Source of the DNA: JACCXG01 sp963750935
GTDB taxonomy: Bacteria; Acidobacteriota; Vicinamibacteria; Vicinamibacterales; 2-12-FULL-66-21
DNA: 64,000 nt
Direction: 5' to 3'
Assembly (NCBI GenBank): GCA_963750935.1
Contig: CAVVSR010000013.1
Location: forward strand, 758,873 to 822,872
Shown in pieces: positions 17,264-29,762 of the stretch; position 1 is the first letter of the stretch; every line of letters starts with the position of its first letter. A program made the translations under genes and the position numbers. The notes under the pieces were generated by a model. The model ran no database searches. It saw nothing but the letters and a program-made list of their open reading frames with translations, and was not told the origin of the DNA.

Positions 17264-20200
17264 GTGAACGGACGAATTCTGCCTGTCCGCCTGGTTGGCC
17301 TGGGCCGGCATTGGACTCTGCCTGCTCGGCGGACACGCACTCATTGCGCAGGCGCCCCAGCAGGTCCCACCGGTTCCGGCGCCGGTGAACTTCGAGGCGG
17401 ATCCGGTCCTGCGATCGTTCGTCTGGCGATCGATTGGACCGGCCAACATGGGCGGCCGCATCGACGACATCGCCGTGGACGAGAGCAATCCATCGACGTT
17501 CTACATCGGCCTGGCGACGGGCGGCATCTGGAAGACGACCAACAACGGCACGACCTGGGCCGCCGCTCTTCGACAAGTACCCGGTCGCGTCGATCGGCGA
17601 CCTGGCGCTGGCGCCCTCCAATCCGAACATCATCTACGTCGGCACCGGCGAGCCGAACAACCGCCAGAGCTCCTCGTTCGGCGCGGGCGTCTACAAGTCC
17701 ACTGACGGCGGCAAGGAATTCGTCTACGTCGGCCTGAAGGAGACCCAGACCATCGCCCGCGTCCTCGTGCACCCGAAGGACCCGGACATCGTCTACGTCG
17801 CGGCGGTCGGCCATCTGTTCGGACCGAATCCGGAGCGGGGCGTCTACAAGACCACCGATGGCGGCAAGACCTGGACGAACACCAAGTTCATCGACAACGA
17901 CACCGGCTTCACCGAATTGGTGATGCACCCGACCAACCCGAACGTGCTGTTCGCGGCGTCGTACCAGCGGCGACGGCAGCCCTGGGGCTTCAACGGCGGC
18001 GGCCCCGGCAGCGGGATCTGGAAGACGACCGACGGCGCCAAGACCTGGACGAGGCTCACCGGCAACGGACTTCCCGACAATCCCATCATCGGCCGCATCG
18101 GCATGGACATCGCGCGCTCGAAGCCATCGACGATCTACGCGTCGATCGAAGTCGGGCCCAGCGGCGGCACCGGCGCCGGCGTCAACGACGACGGCACGCT
18201 CGCGACGCCGGGCCAGGGACGTGGCGGCGGTGGCGGCGGTCGTGGCAACCAGCCGCCTCCCCCGCCCGATCCCAAGAAGAGCGGCATCTGGCGGTCGGAC
18301 GACGACGGGAAGACGTGGAAGTTCCTGTCGAACCAGGGCGACCGCTGGATGTACTACAGCAAGGTCCGCGTCGACCCCACCAACCCCGAGATCGCGTACC
18401 AGGGCGGTGCGCCGTTCTTCAAGACGGTTGACGGCGGCAAGACGTGGCGCGCCCTCGGCGGCATCCCGCACAGCGATCACCACGCTTTCTGGATCAACCC
18501 GCGCAACAACAACCACATCATCCTCGGGAACGATGGCGGGCTCGACGTCGTCGTACGACCAGGGCGAGACCTGGGAGTATCTCAACCTGATGCCGCTGGG
18601 GCAGTTCTACGCCGTCAGCGCCGACATGCGGAAGCCGTACCACGTCTGCGGCGGCCTGCAGGACAACGGCAGCTGGTGCGGTCCGAGCGCCACGCGATCG
18701 GGCAACGGCATCCTCAACTCCGACTGGTTCCGCATCGGCGGCGGCGACGGCTTCTACACCCAGAACGATCCGACCGACTGGGCGACTATCTACTGGGAAT
18801 CACAGGACGGCGCGACCAGCCGCAGCGATCTGCGCACCGGACGGTCGACGTCGATCCGCCCGCGACCCGCGGCCCAGGCCGGACGCGGCGGCGGTGGCGG
18901 CGGCGGGCAGGGTGCGGGCGAAGGGCTCGATCCGTCGCTGGTGCAGCAGCTCACCGCGCAATTCGGCGGCGGCGGACCGAACGTCGTGCCCGCGCCTCCG
19001 CCCGGAACGGCGTATCGCTTCTACTGGAGCACGCCCTTCATCCTGTCGCCGCACAATCCCCGCACCATCTATCTCGGCGCGGATCGCCTGTTCCGGTCGT
19101 ACAACCGCGGCGACACCTGGACGGCGTCGCCGGACCTGACCAATAACGTCGGCCGCAACGACCGTCCGATCATGGGTGTGGCCGGCAGCGCGCCGATGGC
19201 GTCGAAGCACGACGGCGCCGCGTCGTACAGCAACATCGTCACGATCAGCGAATCGCCGGTCGTGCCCGGCGTGCTGTGGGTCGGCACCAACGACGGCAAC
19301 GTCCAGGTCAGCCGCGACGGCGGCGCCAACTGGAAGAACGTCGTCGGCAACATCAAGGGCGTGCCGAAGGAAGCGCACGTGTCCCGCGTCGAGGCCTCGC
19401 ACTTCGACGGCAGCACGGCGTACGTGTCGATCGACGCGCATCGCACCGACGATCACAAGCCGTACATCTTCGTGACCAAGGACCTCGGCGAGACGTGGAC
19501 GTCGGTCTCGGGCAACCTTCCGGAAGGCAACGTCAACGTCGTCAAGGAAGATCCCCGGAACCGGAATCTCCTCTATGCCGGCACCGAGTACGGCTTCTTC
19601 GTCTCGCTGAACGCCGGCCGCGAGTGGAAGCGGTTCATGAACGGCCTGCCGACGGTCCGCGTGGACGACGTGATGGTGCATCCGCGCGACAACGACCTGA
19701 TTCTCGGCACGCACGGCCGCAGCATCTGGATCATGGACGACATCACGGCCCTGCAGCAGCTCTCCGAAGCGACAATGAACGCCGAGGCGCACGTGTTCGA
19801 CATCCGGCCGGCGACCGCGTGGATGAACGATATCCAGAAGGCGATCCTGGTCGAGGGCGCGAAGCACTTCCGCGGCGCGAACCCGCCGCGGGGCGCGGCG
19901 ATCAGCTACTGGTTGAAGAGCGCACCGGCCGGCGACGTCCGCGTCACCATCAGCGACGTCACGGGCCGGGAGTTCCGCACCATCGAAGGCACGAAGGAAG
20001 TGGGCCTGAATCGCGTGCAGTGGGATCTGGGCCTGGCCGGCGGACGCGGCGCGCGTGGCGCGCGTGGAGGCGGTGGCGGCCAGGCAGGTGCACCGGCGCC
20101 CGATGCCGCGGCAACAACGGCTATCGCCGGTCAGCCCACGCAGCCAGCCCAGCCCCTGGGCGGCGCAGTGGCAGCACCCACAACCACAGTGGGGCCCGAG

Positions 20201-20412
20201 GGTCAGCGCGGCGCGGCGCCGACGGGCCAGGCGGCACCGGCTGGGCAAGCTGCGGCGCGGGCCAGGCCGCGCAGACCGGACGTGGTCAGGGCGGCGGCCG
20301 AGGCGGGTTCGGTATCTCGGTTCCGGCCGGGTCCTATCTCGTCAAGGTCATCGTCGGCGACAAGGTCATCGGCCAGAAGACCGTCCTCGTCGAGGCCGAC
20401 TCGATCCAGTGA
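17264..20412 (+). CDS. VPS10/sortilin-like beta-propeller protein, secreted (four frameshifts)
   Basis: About 1048 residues after joining frames. The start is GTG 17264 with GAGGAG 6 nt upstream. A frame change near 17293 is needed to enter the signal peptide (LAWAGIGLCLLGGHALIAQ). Others lie near 17564 (into PLFDKYPVASIGDLALAPSN), near 18550 (into SYDQGETWEYLNLMPLGQ) and near 20260 (into GRGGFGISVPAGSYLVKV). BNR/Asp-box repeats recur through the protein (STDGGKEF, TTDGGKTW, TTDGAKTW, SDDDGKTW, TVDGGKTW, SRDGGANW), typical of sortilin/glycosidase-like propellers. Two Gly-rich linkers interrupt it. The C-terminal strand domain follows IWIMDDITALQQLSE. It is an acidobacterial exported family of unknown substrate. 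The stop overlaps the DinB start (TGATG). Confidence 0.85.
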
Positions 20413-20909
20413 TGGCGATCAAGGACTCCCTGCTTCCCGAGTTCGACCACGAGATGGCGACGACGCGCCGTCTGCTCGAGCGTGTGCCCGAAGCGGAGTT
20501 CGCGTGGAAGCCGCACGAGAAGTCGATGTCGCTCGGCCAACTGGCCGGGCACATCGCCAACCTGCCCTACTGGTGCAGCGCGACCCTGGAAACGACCACG
20601 CTCGACCTGGACTCGGTGCCGAACACCCGCCCCGCTGAGCCGGAGTCGCAGGCCGCGCTGCTCAAGGAGTTCGACCGGAAGGTCGCGGACGCGCGCGGCC
20701 GCCTCACCGCCGTCACCGATGGCGAGATGCTGACGCCGTGGACGCTCAAGAAAGGCAGCCAGGAATTCTTCACGATGCCGCGGATCAGCGCGATCCGCGG
20801 CTTCGTGATGAACCACCTGATTCATCACCGCGGGCAGCTCACCGTCTACCTGCGGCTGAAGAACATCCCGCTGCCCCCGATCTATGGGCCCACAGCGGAT
20901 GAGCAGTGA
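20412..20909 (+). CDS. DinB-family protein
   Basis: 165 residues. It is a four-helix-bundle DinB/YfiT-like protein with a three-histidine metal site: His in LGQLAGHIANLP and the pair in MNHLIHHRGQLTVYLR. These enzymes are often thiol-dependent transferases or hydrolases. The start at 20412 overlaps the preceding stop by one base, so it is translationally coupled to the VPS10-like gene. Its own stop overlaps the GTG of the next membrane protein. Confidence 0.9.
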   Translation: MAIKDSLLPEFDHEMATTRRLLERVPEAEFAWKPHEKSMSLGQLAGHIANLPYWCSATLETTTLDLDSVPNTRPAEPESQAALLKEFDRKVADARGRLTAVTDGEMLTPWTLKKGSQEFFTMPRISAIRGFVMNHLIHHRGQLTVYLRLKNIPLPPIYGPTADEQ

Positions 20910-22379
20910 CCGCTGATTTCCGACTCCTCGCGCTCTCAGTCGTCCCGCTGGTTCTGATCGCCACCGCCAACTCCGCCGGCTACCGGTACGGCGCGTCCGA
21001 CCTCGCGTTCTACGGTCCGGCGGTGATGCGCCATCTCGATCCGCAGCTCTTCCCGCGGGACCGCCCGATCATCGAGGCGCAGGCGCGGCTGACACTCATG
21101 GACGAAACGGTCGGCACGCTCGCGCGAATCACGACCCGCGATCTGCCCGCCCTGTTCCTGGCGCTTTATGGCCTCTCGATCGCGCTGCTCGCGGCCGGCG
21201 CCGCGGCGGTTGGCGGCAGTCTGTATCGGCACCGCTGGAGCATCGTGGCGCTGCTCTTCGCCCTGACGCTTCGGCATGCCATTCCCAAGACCGGCACCAA
21301 CACGCTCGAGGCGTATTTCCATCCGCGGCAGCTCGCGTTCGGATTCGGCGCCATCGCCGTGGCGGCGTTCCTCCGCGGGCGATGGACCGGCGTGCTGCTT
21401 GGCCTCCTCGGCGCGGCCCTGCTCCACCCGACGACGACGTTGTGGTTTGCGATCTGGCTGGGCGTGGCGGCATTCGTCGCCGAACCGAGGCTTCGCAAGC
21501 CGCTGCTCGGCGCCGCGGCGGCCGGCGTGCCGCTGGTGGTCTGGGCGATCGCGGCAGGACCGCTGGCCGGACGCTTCGTACGGATGGATCCAGGAGTGGC
21601 TGGCGGCCATCGGCGACAAGGACTACCTGTTTCCCTTGAGGTGGCCGATCTACGCGTGGGCGCTCAACCTCGGCTACGCGGTGGTGATCTGGGTGATCCA
21701 TCGGCGGCGCCGGTCGGCCGGGCTGGCGAGTGAACGCGAGACCGCGATGGTCGCGGGCGCGCTCGCGCTGGTCGCCGTGTTCCTGGCCGCGGTCGCGCTC
21801 CAGTCGGCCGGGCTCGCGCTGGCGATCCAGCTGCAACCCGCGCGGGTGTTCTGGATGCTCGACTTTCTCGCGCTCGCCTACCTCGTGTGGGCGGTGGCGG
21901 AAGCGGAGGCGAGCTCGCCGCGACGCGCGGGCGCCGTCGCCGCGCTGATGATCGCGCTGGCGGTCGGCCGAGGCCTGTACGTGATGCGCGTCGAGTTCCC
22001 CGACCGGCCGCTGTTCGAGGTGCGGGTGCCGGGCGACTGGGGCCGCGTCATGCAGTGGGCCGGCGGCACGGCTCGCGGGTCGGGATGGCTGGCGCATCCG
22101 GACCATGCCTCGCGGTACGGCACCAGCGTGCGGATGGCGGCGGGACGCGACGTCTTCGTCGAAGGCGCGAAGGACGCGGCGATCGGGATGTACGATCGGA
22201 GCGTGGCGCTGCAGACGCGCGAGCGGCTCCGGCTGATCGATCGATTCGAGGACTGGCCTCCTGAACGGGCGCGGCAGATCGGCGCCGAATATGGCCTCGA
22301 CTATTTCGTGACCGAGCAGGAGTTCGCACTGCCGCTGGCGTTCAGCTCCGGCCCGCTTCGCGTCTACCAACTGCGCTGA
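20906..22379 (+). CDS. Polytopic membrane protein, GT-C-like (one frameshift)
   Basis: About 490 residues once a one-base shift near 21592 (RFVRMDP-EWLAAIGDKDYLFPLRWP) is repaired. The first half has about eight helices (LALSVVPLVLIATANSAGY at the start; RQLAFGFGAIAVAAFLRG; LLHPTTTLWFAIWLGV). The second half adds about four helices and a periplasmic C-terminal domain (FDYFVTEQEF-like end, LRVYQLR). The early Tyr-Gly-x-Ser-Asp plus the 'lipid-like' multi-helix layout resembles GT-C mannosyltransferase-type proteins, but the acceptor is unknown. GTG start, coupled to DinB. Confidence 0.65.
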
Positions 22380-22382
22380 CCC

Positions 22383-23354
22383 ATGATCGACTACGTTCCC
22401 CGCCGTGGCCTCCGCGGCGGCCACTGGATGACCGTGTTCTGCTGGGGCCGGCCGCGGACGTTCCCGTCGCTGCCGAACGCCGAGGAGCGGCTGTTCGACG
22501 TCGCCGCCGACACGCAGGTGCTCGCCCACTGCTACTGGCAGGCGGATCGCGCGACGCATCCGCTCCTGATCGTGCTCCACGGCCTCGAGGGATCGAGCAG
22601 CGCGCATTACATGCGCGGCATCGCCGCCAAGGGTTACGCGCGCGGCTTCAACGTGCTCCTCCTCAATCAGCGCAACTGCGGCGGCACCGAGCGGCTCGCG
22701 GCCGGGCTGTATCACTCGGGCCTGACGCACGATGCCGACTTCGTGCTTCGCGAAGTCGCAGCGACCGACGGCATCGAGCGGGCGGTGATCGCCGGCTACT
22801 CGCTGGGCGGGAACCTGGCGCTGAAGCTGGCCGGCGAGTACGGTGACGCCGCCCCGCCGCAGCTGCGCGGCGTGTGCGCGGTCTCGCCGGTTCTCGAGCT
22901 CGAAGCCTGCGTCCGCGCGCTGGAGCGCCGCCAGAACGTCATCTACCAGTGGAACTTCGTGCGCGGCCTGAAGGCGCGGATGCAGCGCAAGCACGCCTGC
23001 TTTCCCGGACGGTTTCCGATCGAGCGGCTCGCGTCGATCCGGACCGTGCGCCAGTTCGACGCCGCCTTCACGGCGCCGCACTTCGGCTTCGCCAGCGCCG
23101 AGGACTACTACCATCGCGCCAGCGCGATGCGCGTGATCGATCGGATTCGCGTGCCGGCGCTGATCATCACCGCCGAGGACGATCCGTTCGTGCCGACCGC
23201 GCCCTTTCGTGACCCGCGGTTGACCGGCAACCGGAACATCACGCTGATGATGACCAGGCACGGCGGCCACTGCGGCTTCCTCGCGGCCGACGCCAACGGC
23301 AGCGACGGCTACTGGGCGGAAGACCGCATCGTCCAGTTCGCGGCAGACGCCTAG
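22383..23354 (+). CDS. yheT: YheT-family alpha/beta hydrolase
   Basis: 323 residues. HGLEGSS forms the oxyanion region, VLLLNQRNCGGTE is the family-specific strand, the nucleophile Ser lies in AGYSLGGN, the acid Asp in ITAEDDPFVP, and the catalytic His in RHGGHCGF. YheT/ABHD1-3-like enzymes hydrolyse ester or lipid substrates. The C-terminal WAEDRIVQF matches the family end. It lies 3 bp after the membrane-protein stop, in the same transcription unit. Confidence 0.93.
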   Translation: MIDYVPRRGLRGGHWMTVFCWGRPRTFPSLPNAEERLFDVAADTQVLAHCYWQADRATHPLLIVLHGLEGSSSAHYMRGIAAKGYARGFNVLLLNQRNCGGTERLAAGLYHSGLTHDADFVLREVAATDGIERAVIAGYSLGGNLALKLAGEYGDAAPPQLRGVCAVSPVLELEACVRALERRQNVIYQWNFVRGLKARMQRKHACFPGRFPIERLASIRTVRQFDAAFTAPHFGFASAEDYYHRASAMRVIDRIRVPALIITAEDDPFVPTAPFRDPRLTGNRNITLMMTRHGGHCGFLAADANGSDGYWAEDRIVQFAADA

Positions 23355-23379
23355 CGGTCGCTGGTAGACTGCCGTGGAC

Positions 23380-24102
23380 ATGCCGAACCGCGTCTACGTC
23401 GGAACCTCGGGCTACAACTATCCGGAATGGAGGGGCACGTTCTATCCGGAGAAGTTCAGCACCGACAAGATGCTGGCGTTCTACGCGGAGCGGTTTCCCA
23501 CGGTCGAGATCAACTACACGTTCTACCGGATTCCCAACGAGAAGCTGCTGGCCGGCTGGAGCGCGGGCACGCCCGACGACTTCACCTTCACGCTCAAGGC
23601 GCCGCGCCGCATCACGCACGACTCGAAGCTGCAGCGCTGTGAGGATCTGGTGCAGACGTTCTGCCGCACGGCCCGGACGCTCGGCCCGAAGCAGGCGGTG
23701 CTGCTCTTTCAGCTGCCGCCGACGTTCAAGAAGGACGTCGGCGTGCTGCGCCAGTTCGTCGAGCTGCTGCCGGAGGGCACCCGCGCCGCCGTGGAGTTCC
23801 GCCACGACTCGTGGCACGACGGCGACGTCTTCGACGTGCTCCGCAGCCGCAACGTCGCGCTGTGCGTCGCCGACAGCGAGAAGATGAGCACGCCGGTCGA
23901 GATGACCGCGGACTACGCCTACTTCCGCCTCCGCGACGAAGGCTACCAGCAGGCCGACGTCGAGCGCTGGGCGGGGGTCATCGGCTCGCTGCCCGGCGTC
24001 TCCGACGCCTTCGTCTACTTCAAGCACGAGGAACAGGGCCTCGGCCCCGATTTCGCGCAGCGCCTGATCGCCGCGATCGGACCGATGGCGCAGCGACGCT
24101 GA
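23380..24102 (+). CDS. DUF72 (YecE-like) TIM-barrel protein
   Basis: 240 residues from Met3 (23380). The family start, YVGTSGYNYPEWRGTFYPE, is followed by VEINYTFYRIPNEK, FTFTLKAPRRITHDSKL, LLFQLPP, the strand AAVEFRHDSW and the end YAYFRLRD...VYFKHEEQG. DUF72 is a cytosolic TIM-barrel family without an assigned reaction. Last gene of the 17264-24102 transcription unit; an element remnant begins at the base after its stop. Confidence 0.92.
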   Translation: MPNRVYVGTSGYNYPEWRGTFYPEKFSTDKMLAFYAERFPTVEINYTFYRIPNEKLLAGWSAGTPDDFTFTLKAPRRITHDSKLQRCEDLVQTFCRTARTLGPKQAVLLFQLPPTFKKDVGVLRQFVELLPEGTRAAVEFRHDSWHDGDVFDVLRSRNVALCVADSEKMSTPVEMTADYAYFRLRDEGYQQADVERWAGVIGSLPGVSDAFVYFKHEEQGLGPDFAQRLIAAIGPMAQRR

Positions 24103-24161
24103 AATTTCTCCCTTCTTCCTTCTGCCTTCTGCCTTGCAGGCTGCGTTTTTCATCAGCCTGC
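24103..24161. repeat. Partial copy (one arm) of the 122-bp hairpin element
   Basis: This 59-bp stretch matches the right arm of the elements at 42771-42892 and 46563-46684: aatttctcccttcttcct, then heptamers tgccttc, tgccttg, then AGGCTGCGTTTTTCATCAGCCTGC-type terminal hairpin. It starts immediately after the DUF72 stop codon. 24162-24325 holds no recognised gene. Confidence 0.85.
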
Positions 24162-24325
24162 CCTAGCACCCAGCACCCCTGGAGAGTCGCAGACTCGGGA
24201 CTGTCCTGCCCGGATGCGGACACTCACACGCGGCGGCTCGCCTCCATCGAACGGCGTAAGTGGCTGGGCGATTGCGCCTTAGCCACGCCGCATCGATGTG
24301 GCAGCGGTTTGGCTGTCGTGACCGC

Positions 24326-26746
24326 GTGCTCCAGGATCTCAAGTACGCGTGGCGCTCCCTCTCACGGAGTCCCCTGTTTCTCGGTATCGCCGCGGTCACG
24401 CTCGGCGTCGGCATCGGGTTGAATGCCGCGGTGTTCAGCATCGTCAACGTGATGCTGCTCAAGCCGCTGCCGGTCAGGGACGGCCAGCACCTCGTCTGGA
24501 TCTCGTCGGCCAGCGAGAAGCCCAACGGACCGCAGGGCAACCTCACCTACCCCGATGTCGTCGAGTTCGGCGCGACCGAGGTTCTCGCCGGCGCGACGGC
24601 GTACGGCTTCTTCCAGGCCAACCTGGCGACGTCGGAGCAGGCCGTGCGTCTGGACGGCCAGGCCGTCATCGGCAACTTCTTCGACGTGATCGGCGTGTCC
24701 GCGCATCGCGGCCGCTTGATCGGCAAAGACGATGACCGCGCGGCGAGCGAGCCGATCGTGGTGATCAGCTTTGCCACATGGCAGCGCCTGTTCGGCGGGC
24801 GCGATGCCGCCATCGGCCAGGTCGTGCGTCTCAACGGGCAGCCGTTCACCATCGCGGGCGTGGCGCCGCCCGGCTTCCACGGTCCCGACGTACTCGAGCG
24901 CGCGGGCCTCTGGATCCCGATCGTGCGGGCCTCATCGGTGATGACGGATATCGGCGATCCGTTCAGCCGCACCGTGTGGTGGCTGAAGGGCGTCGGCCGG
25001 CTCGCGCCAGGCGCGGACGTCGAGAGCGCCCGCGCCGCGCTGCGGGCGCGCGCCCGAGCGATCGCGCAGGCGCTGCCCGCCTCGCACGACGGCTTCACCG
25101 TGCGCGTCGAGCCGCTTCGCGGCACGCCGCCAGACGACCGCGAGAAGGTCACATCGCTCTCGGTGCTGCTGCTCGGCGTCACCATCACGGTGCTGCTGAT
25201 CGCGTGCGCCAACGTCGCCAACCTGCTGGTCGTCCGTGGCGTGGCGAAGGGACGCGAGACCGCAATCCGCGTCGCGCTGGGCGCGAGCCGCTGGCGGCTT
25301 CTCCGCGCGCAACTGCTCGAAAGCCTGATGATCGCCGCGGCCGGCGGTGCCTGCGGCCTGCTGCTGTCGCTGTGGGCGACAGAGGGGCTGTTGCAGCTCA
25401 CCGGCGCGCCGCTCGAGGCCGATCTCTCGCCCGATGGCCGCGTGCTTCTGTTCACGTTCGCGATCTCGACGCTCGCGGCACTGGTGTTCGGCCTGGCGCC
25501 GACGGTGGGCCGCTTCGCCAGGACCCCGGCGCCGGCATTGAAGTCGGAGCAGGGATCGGCGGATGGCCGACCGCGCTCGCGCGTGCAGACCGTGCTCGTC
25601 GCCGGCCAGCTGGCGCTCTCGATGGTGCTGCTGACGGCCGCCGCCCTGTTCCTCAAGAGCCTGGTCAGCGCCAGTGGCGTCGACGTCGGATTCCGCCCGG
25701 AAGGACGAGTGGCGATGTCGTTCAACCTGCGGATGCACGGGTACTCGACGGAACGCGCCGAGGCTTTCCAGCGAGCCCTGCTCGATCGCGTGCGCGCCGT
25801 GCCGGGCGTGCGCTCGGCGACGCTCGCGACGCGGGTGCCGCTCGGCGGCACGGTCGACGTCGGCGGCATCACGCTCGCCGGCCGCCCGGTCGATCCTGAT
25901 GCGCGACCGTTGCACGCGGCGTTCAACCGCGTCTGGCCGGACTTCTTCGACACGATGGGGATCGCGATCGTGCGCGGGCGGGCGCTGGCGGCAACCGATC
26001 TGGTCGGTCCGCCGGCCACGGCCGTCGTCAACGAGACCCTCGCCAGGCAGCACTGGCCCGACGCCGATCCGATCGGCCAGCGCTTCAGCCTGGACGGTGA
26101 GCGCGGCCCCTTCCTCGAGATCGTCGGCGTGGCGCGGGACACCATCGTCGACGAGCTCAGCGAGGATCCGTTCGCGCTCGCCTATCTGCCGGGTGGCCGG
26201 GTTCGCGAGGACGTGGCGCTGCTGGCATGGGTCGACGGCGACACGGGCCGCGCGCTGCGCCTGCTCGAACAGGAAGTCCGCGCCCTCGACAGCAGCATCG
26301 CGGTCTTCGCGCCGAAGACGCTCGCGGCCCACGTCGCCGACCGTATGGATGGCGAACGCGGCCTCAGCCGAATCCTCTCGGTGACGGGGCTGATAGCGCT
26401 TGGCCTCGCCTCGATCGGGTTGTATGGCGTCATCGCTTATACCGTGGTGCGCCGCCGGCGTGAAATCGGCGTGCGCGCCGCGCTCGGCGCCCAGCCACGC
26501 GATATCGTCCGGCTGTTCGTGATCGACGCCGGGCGTCTGGCGGCGATCGGCCTGCTGTGCGGCATCGTGCCTGCGATCGGCGTCACCGCGCTCCTGTCGA
26601 GCACGTTGGTCGGCGTCCAGGTCGCGGACCCGCTGGCGATCGGCGCGGTCATCCTGGTGCTCGGGACGGTTTCGCTGCTGGCGGCGTTCGTGCCGGCCGT
26701 CCGGGCGGTCAGGGTCGATCCGCTGGCGGCGCTGAGGAGCGAATAG
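24326..26746 (+). CDS. MacB-like ABC permease (acidobacterial orphan type), copy 1
   Basis: 806 residues from the GTG at 24326 (VLQDLKYAWRSLSRSP, the conserved family N-terminus; an upstream extension to 24260 looks non-conserved). There are two MacB/FtsX modules: TM1, then a large periplasmic MacB-PCD domain (FVWISSAS to about residue 270), then a three-helix FtsX block with IACANVANLLVVRGVAKGRETAIRVALGASRWRL. This is repeated in the second half, ending with RRRREIGVRAALGAQ and the terminal VRAVRVDPLAALRSE. No ATPase is adjacent, as is usual for these orphan permeases. It is 2 bp from the next paralogue. Confidence 0.9.
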   Translation: MLQDLKYAWRSLSRSPLFLGIAAVTLGVGIGLNAAVFSIVNVMLLKPLPVRDGQHLVWISSASEKPNGPQGNLTYPDVVEFGATEVLAGATAYGFFQANLATSEQAVRLDGQAVIGNFFDVIGVSAHRGRLIGKDDDRAASEPIVVISFATWQRLFGGRDAAIGQVVRLNGQPFTIAGVAPPGFHGPDVLERAGLWIPIVRASSVMTDIGDPFSRTVWWLKGVGRLAPGADVESARAALRARARAIAQALPASHDGFTVRVEPLRGTPPDDREKVTSLSVLLLGVTITVLLIACANVANLLVVRGVAKGRETAIRVALGASRWRLLRAQLLESLMIAAAGGACGLLLSLWATEGLLQLTGAPLEADLSPDGRVLLFTFAISTLAALVFGLAPTVGRFARTPAPALKSEQGSADGRPRSRVQTVLVAGQLALSMVLLTAAALFLKSLVSASGVDVGFRPEGRVAMSFNLRMHGYSTERAEAFQRALLDRVRAVPGVRSATLATRVPLGGTVDVGGITLAGRPVDPDARPLHAAFNRVWPDFFDTMGIAIVRGRALAATDLVGPPATAVVNETLARQHWPDADPIGQRFSLDGERGPFLEIVGVARDTIVDELSEDPFALAYLPGGRVREDVALLAWVDGDTGRALRLLEQEVRALDSSIAVFAPKTLAAHVADRMDGERGLSRILSVTGLIALGLASIGLYGVIAYTVVRRRREIGVRAALGAQPRDIVRLFVIDAGRLAAIGLLCGIVPAIGVTALLSSTLVGVQVADPLAIGAVILVLGTVSLLAAFVPAVRAVRVDPLAALRSE

Positions 26747-26748
26747 TC

Positions 26749-29163
<2,415 letters not shown>

Positions 29164-29175
29164 GGCAGCAGTAGC

Positions 29176-29215
29176 GAAAGTCAGAAGTCAAAAGGCAAAA
29201 GCAAAAGACAAGGAC
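29176..29215. repeat. Left flank of inverted heptamer repeats
   Basis: aaagtcagaagtcaaaag and then gcaaaagac-type units lie directly before the four-helix-bundle gene stop. They are in inverted orientation to the array at 29724-29760, so the gene is bracketed. Confidence 0.8.
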
Positions 29216-29216
29216 G

Positions 29217-29591
29217 CTACTTGCCACGTTTCTTACTGTTCGCTTTCGCGTTCTTGACGATCGTATGAAGGATTGCCACGAGCTCGTTCGTTTCGACGAT
29301 GAGCGGTTTCGCTCTTGGGGCCATGGCAGGCTCCGACGCGGCGATGACGCGCAGCCAGAAGCGGGCCTCGCGGGCTTCCTTCAGAGCGATGCAGTTCTTG
29401 GTGATGAAATCGGGCTTGGTCTGGCCCCCTGGGGCTTCCGCCGCATTCGCGCCGACCGAGCATCCCGCGTCGACGAGCTGCCCCGCGAGCCGCCTCATCA
29501 CGAAGCCTCGATTGACCAGCAGTTGCGCAAACGCCACGACGTCGCACGCAAACAGAAACGTTCTTTCACGAATGTCGAACGGCTTCGGCAT
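29217..29591 (-). CDS. Four-helix bundle (23S rRNA-intervening-sequence / S23-Avd-like) protein
   Basis: 124 residues. FDIRERTFLFACDVVAFAQ opens helix 1; LAGQLVDAGCSVGANAAEA is the conserved helix-2 segment; FITKNCIALKEAREARFWLRVI is the most diagnostic stretch (K-E-x-x-E-x-x-F/Y-W-L). It ends with a basic tail, AKANSKKRGK. This family occurs as an intervening-sequence protein in 23S rRNA and as Avd in diversity-generating retroelements, and also as solitary genes of unknown role, as here. It is antisense to, and wedged between, two permease paralogues, and bracketed by inverted heptamer arrays. This suggests insertion as a cassette. Confidence 0.88.
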   Translation of the reverse strand: MPKPFDIRERTFLFACDVVAFAQLLVNRGFVMRRLAGQLVDAGCSVGANAAEAPGGQTKPDFITKNCIALKEAREARFWLRVIAASEPAMAPRAKPLIVETNELVAILHTIVKNAKANSKKRGK

Positions 29592-29723
29592 CTGCGGATA
29601 GATTGCACATTCCGATCCGAGCGGAATACCTCAGGACACATTCGACAGGAACGAAGCCGGCGCGCAAATTTCTTCCATCAGTCTGGCCACGCGAGTTGGC
29701 AGTTTCTGCCATCGTCCAACTTG

Positions 29724-29760
29724 GCCTTTTGACTTTTAACTTCTGACTTCTGACTTTCCA
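29724..29760. repeat. Right flank of inverted heptamer repeats
   Basis: cttttga, cttttaa, cttctga, cttctga and ctttcca in perfect 7-bp register, ending 2 bp before the ATG of permease copy 3. It is inverted relative to 29176-29215. Confidence 0.88.
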
Positions 29761-29762
29761 TC

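Noticed and set aside
17264..20412. VPS10-like gene as a decayed pseudogene
   Set aside because: All four breaks are single-base and every segment between them retains full family conservation; equivalent breaks occur in many unrelated genes of the window.
21129..23381. A 750-residue minus-strand open frame
   Set aside because: It is the complement of the membrane-protein and YheT genes, which have clear families; no motif is visible in the shadow.
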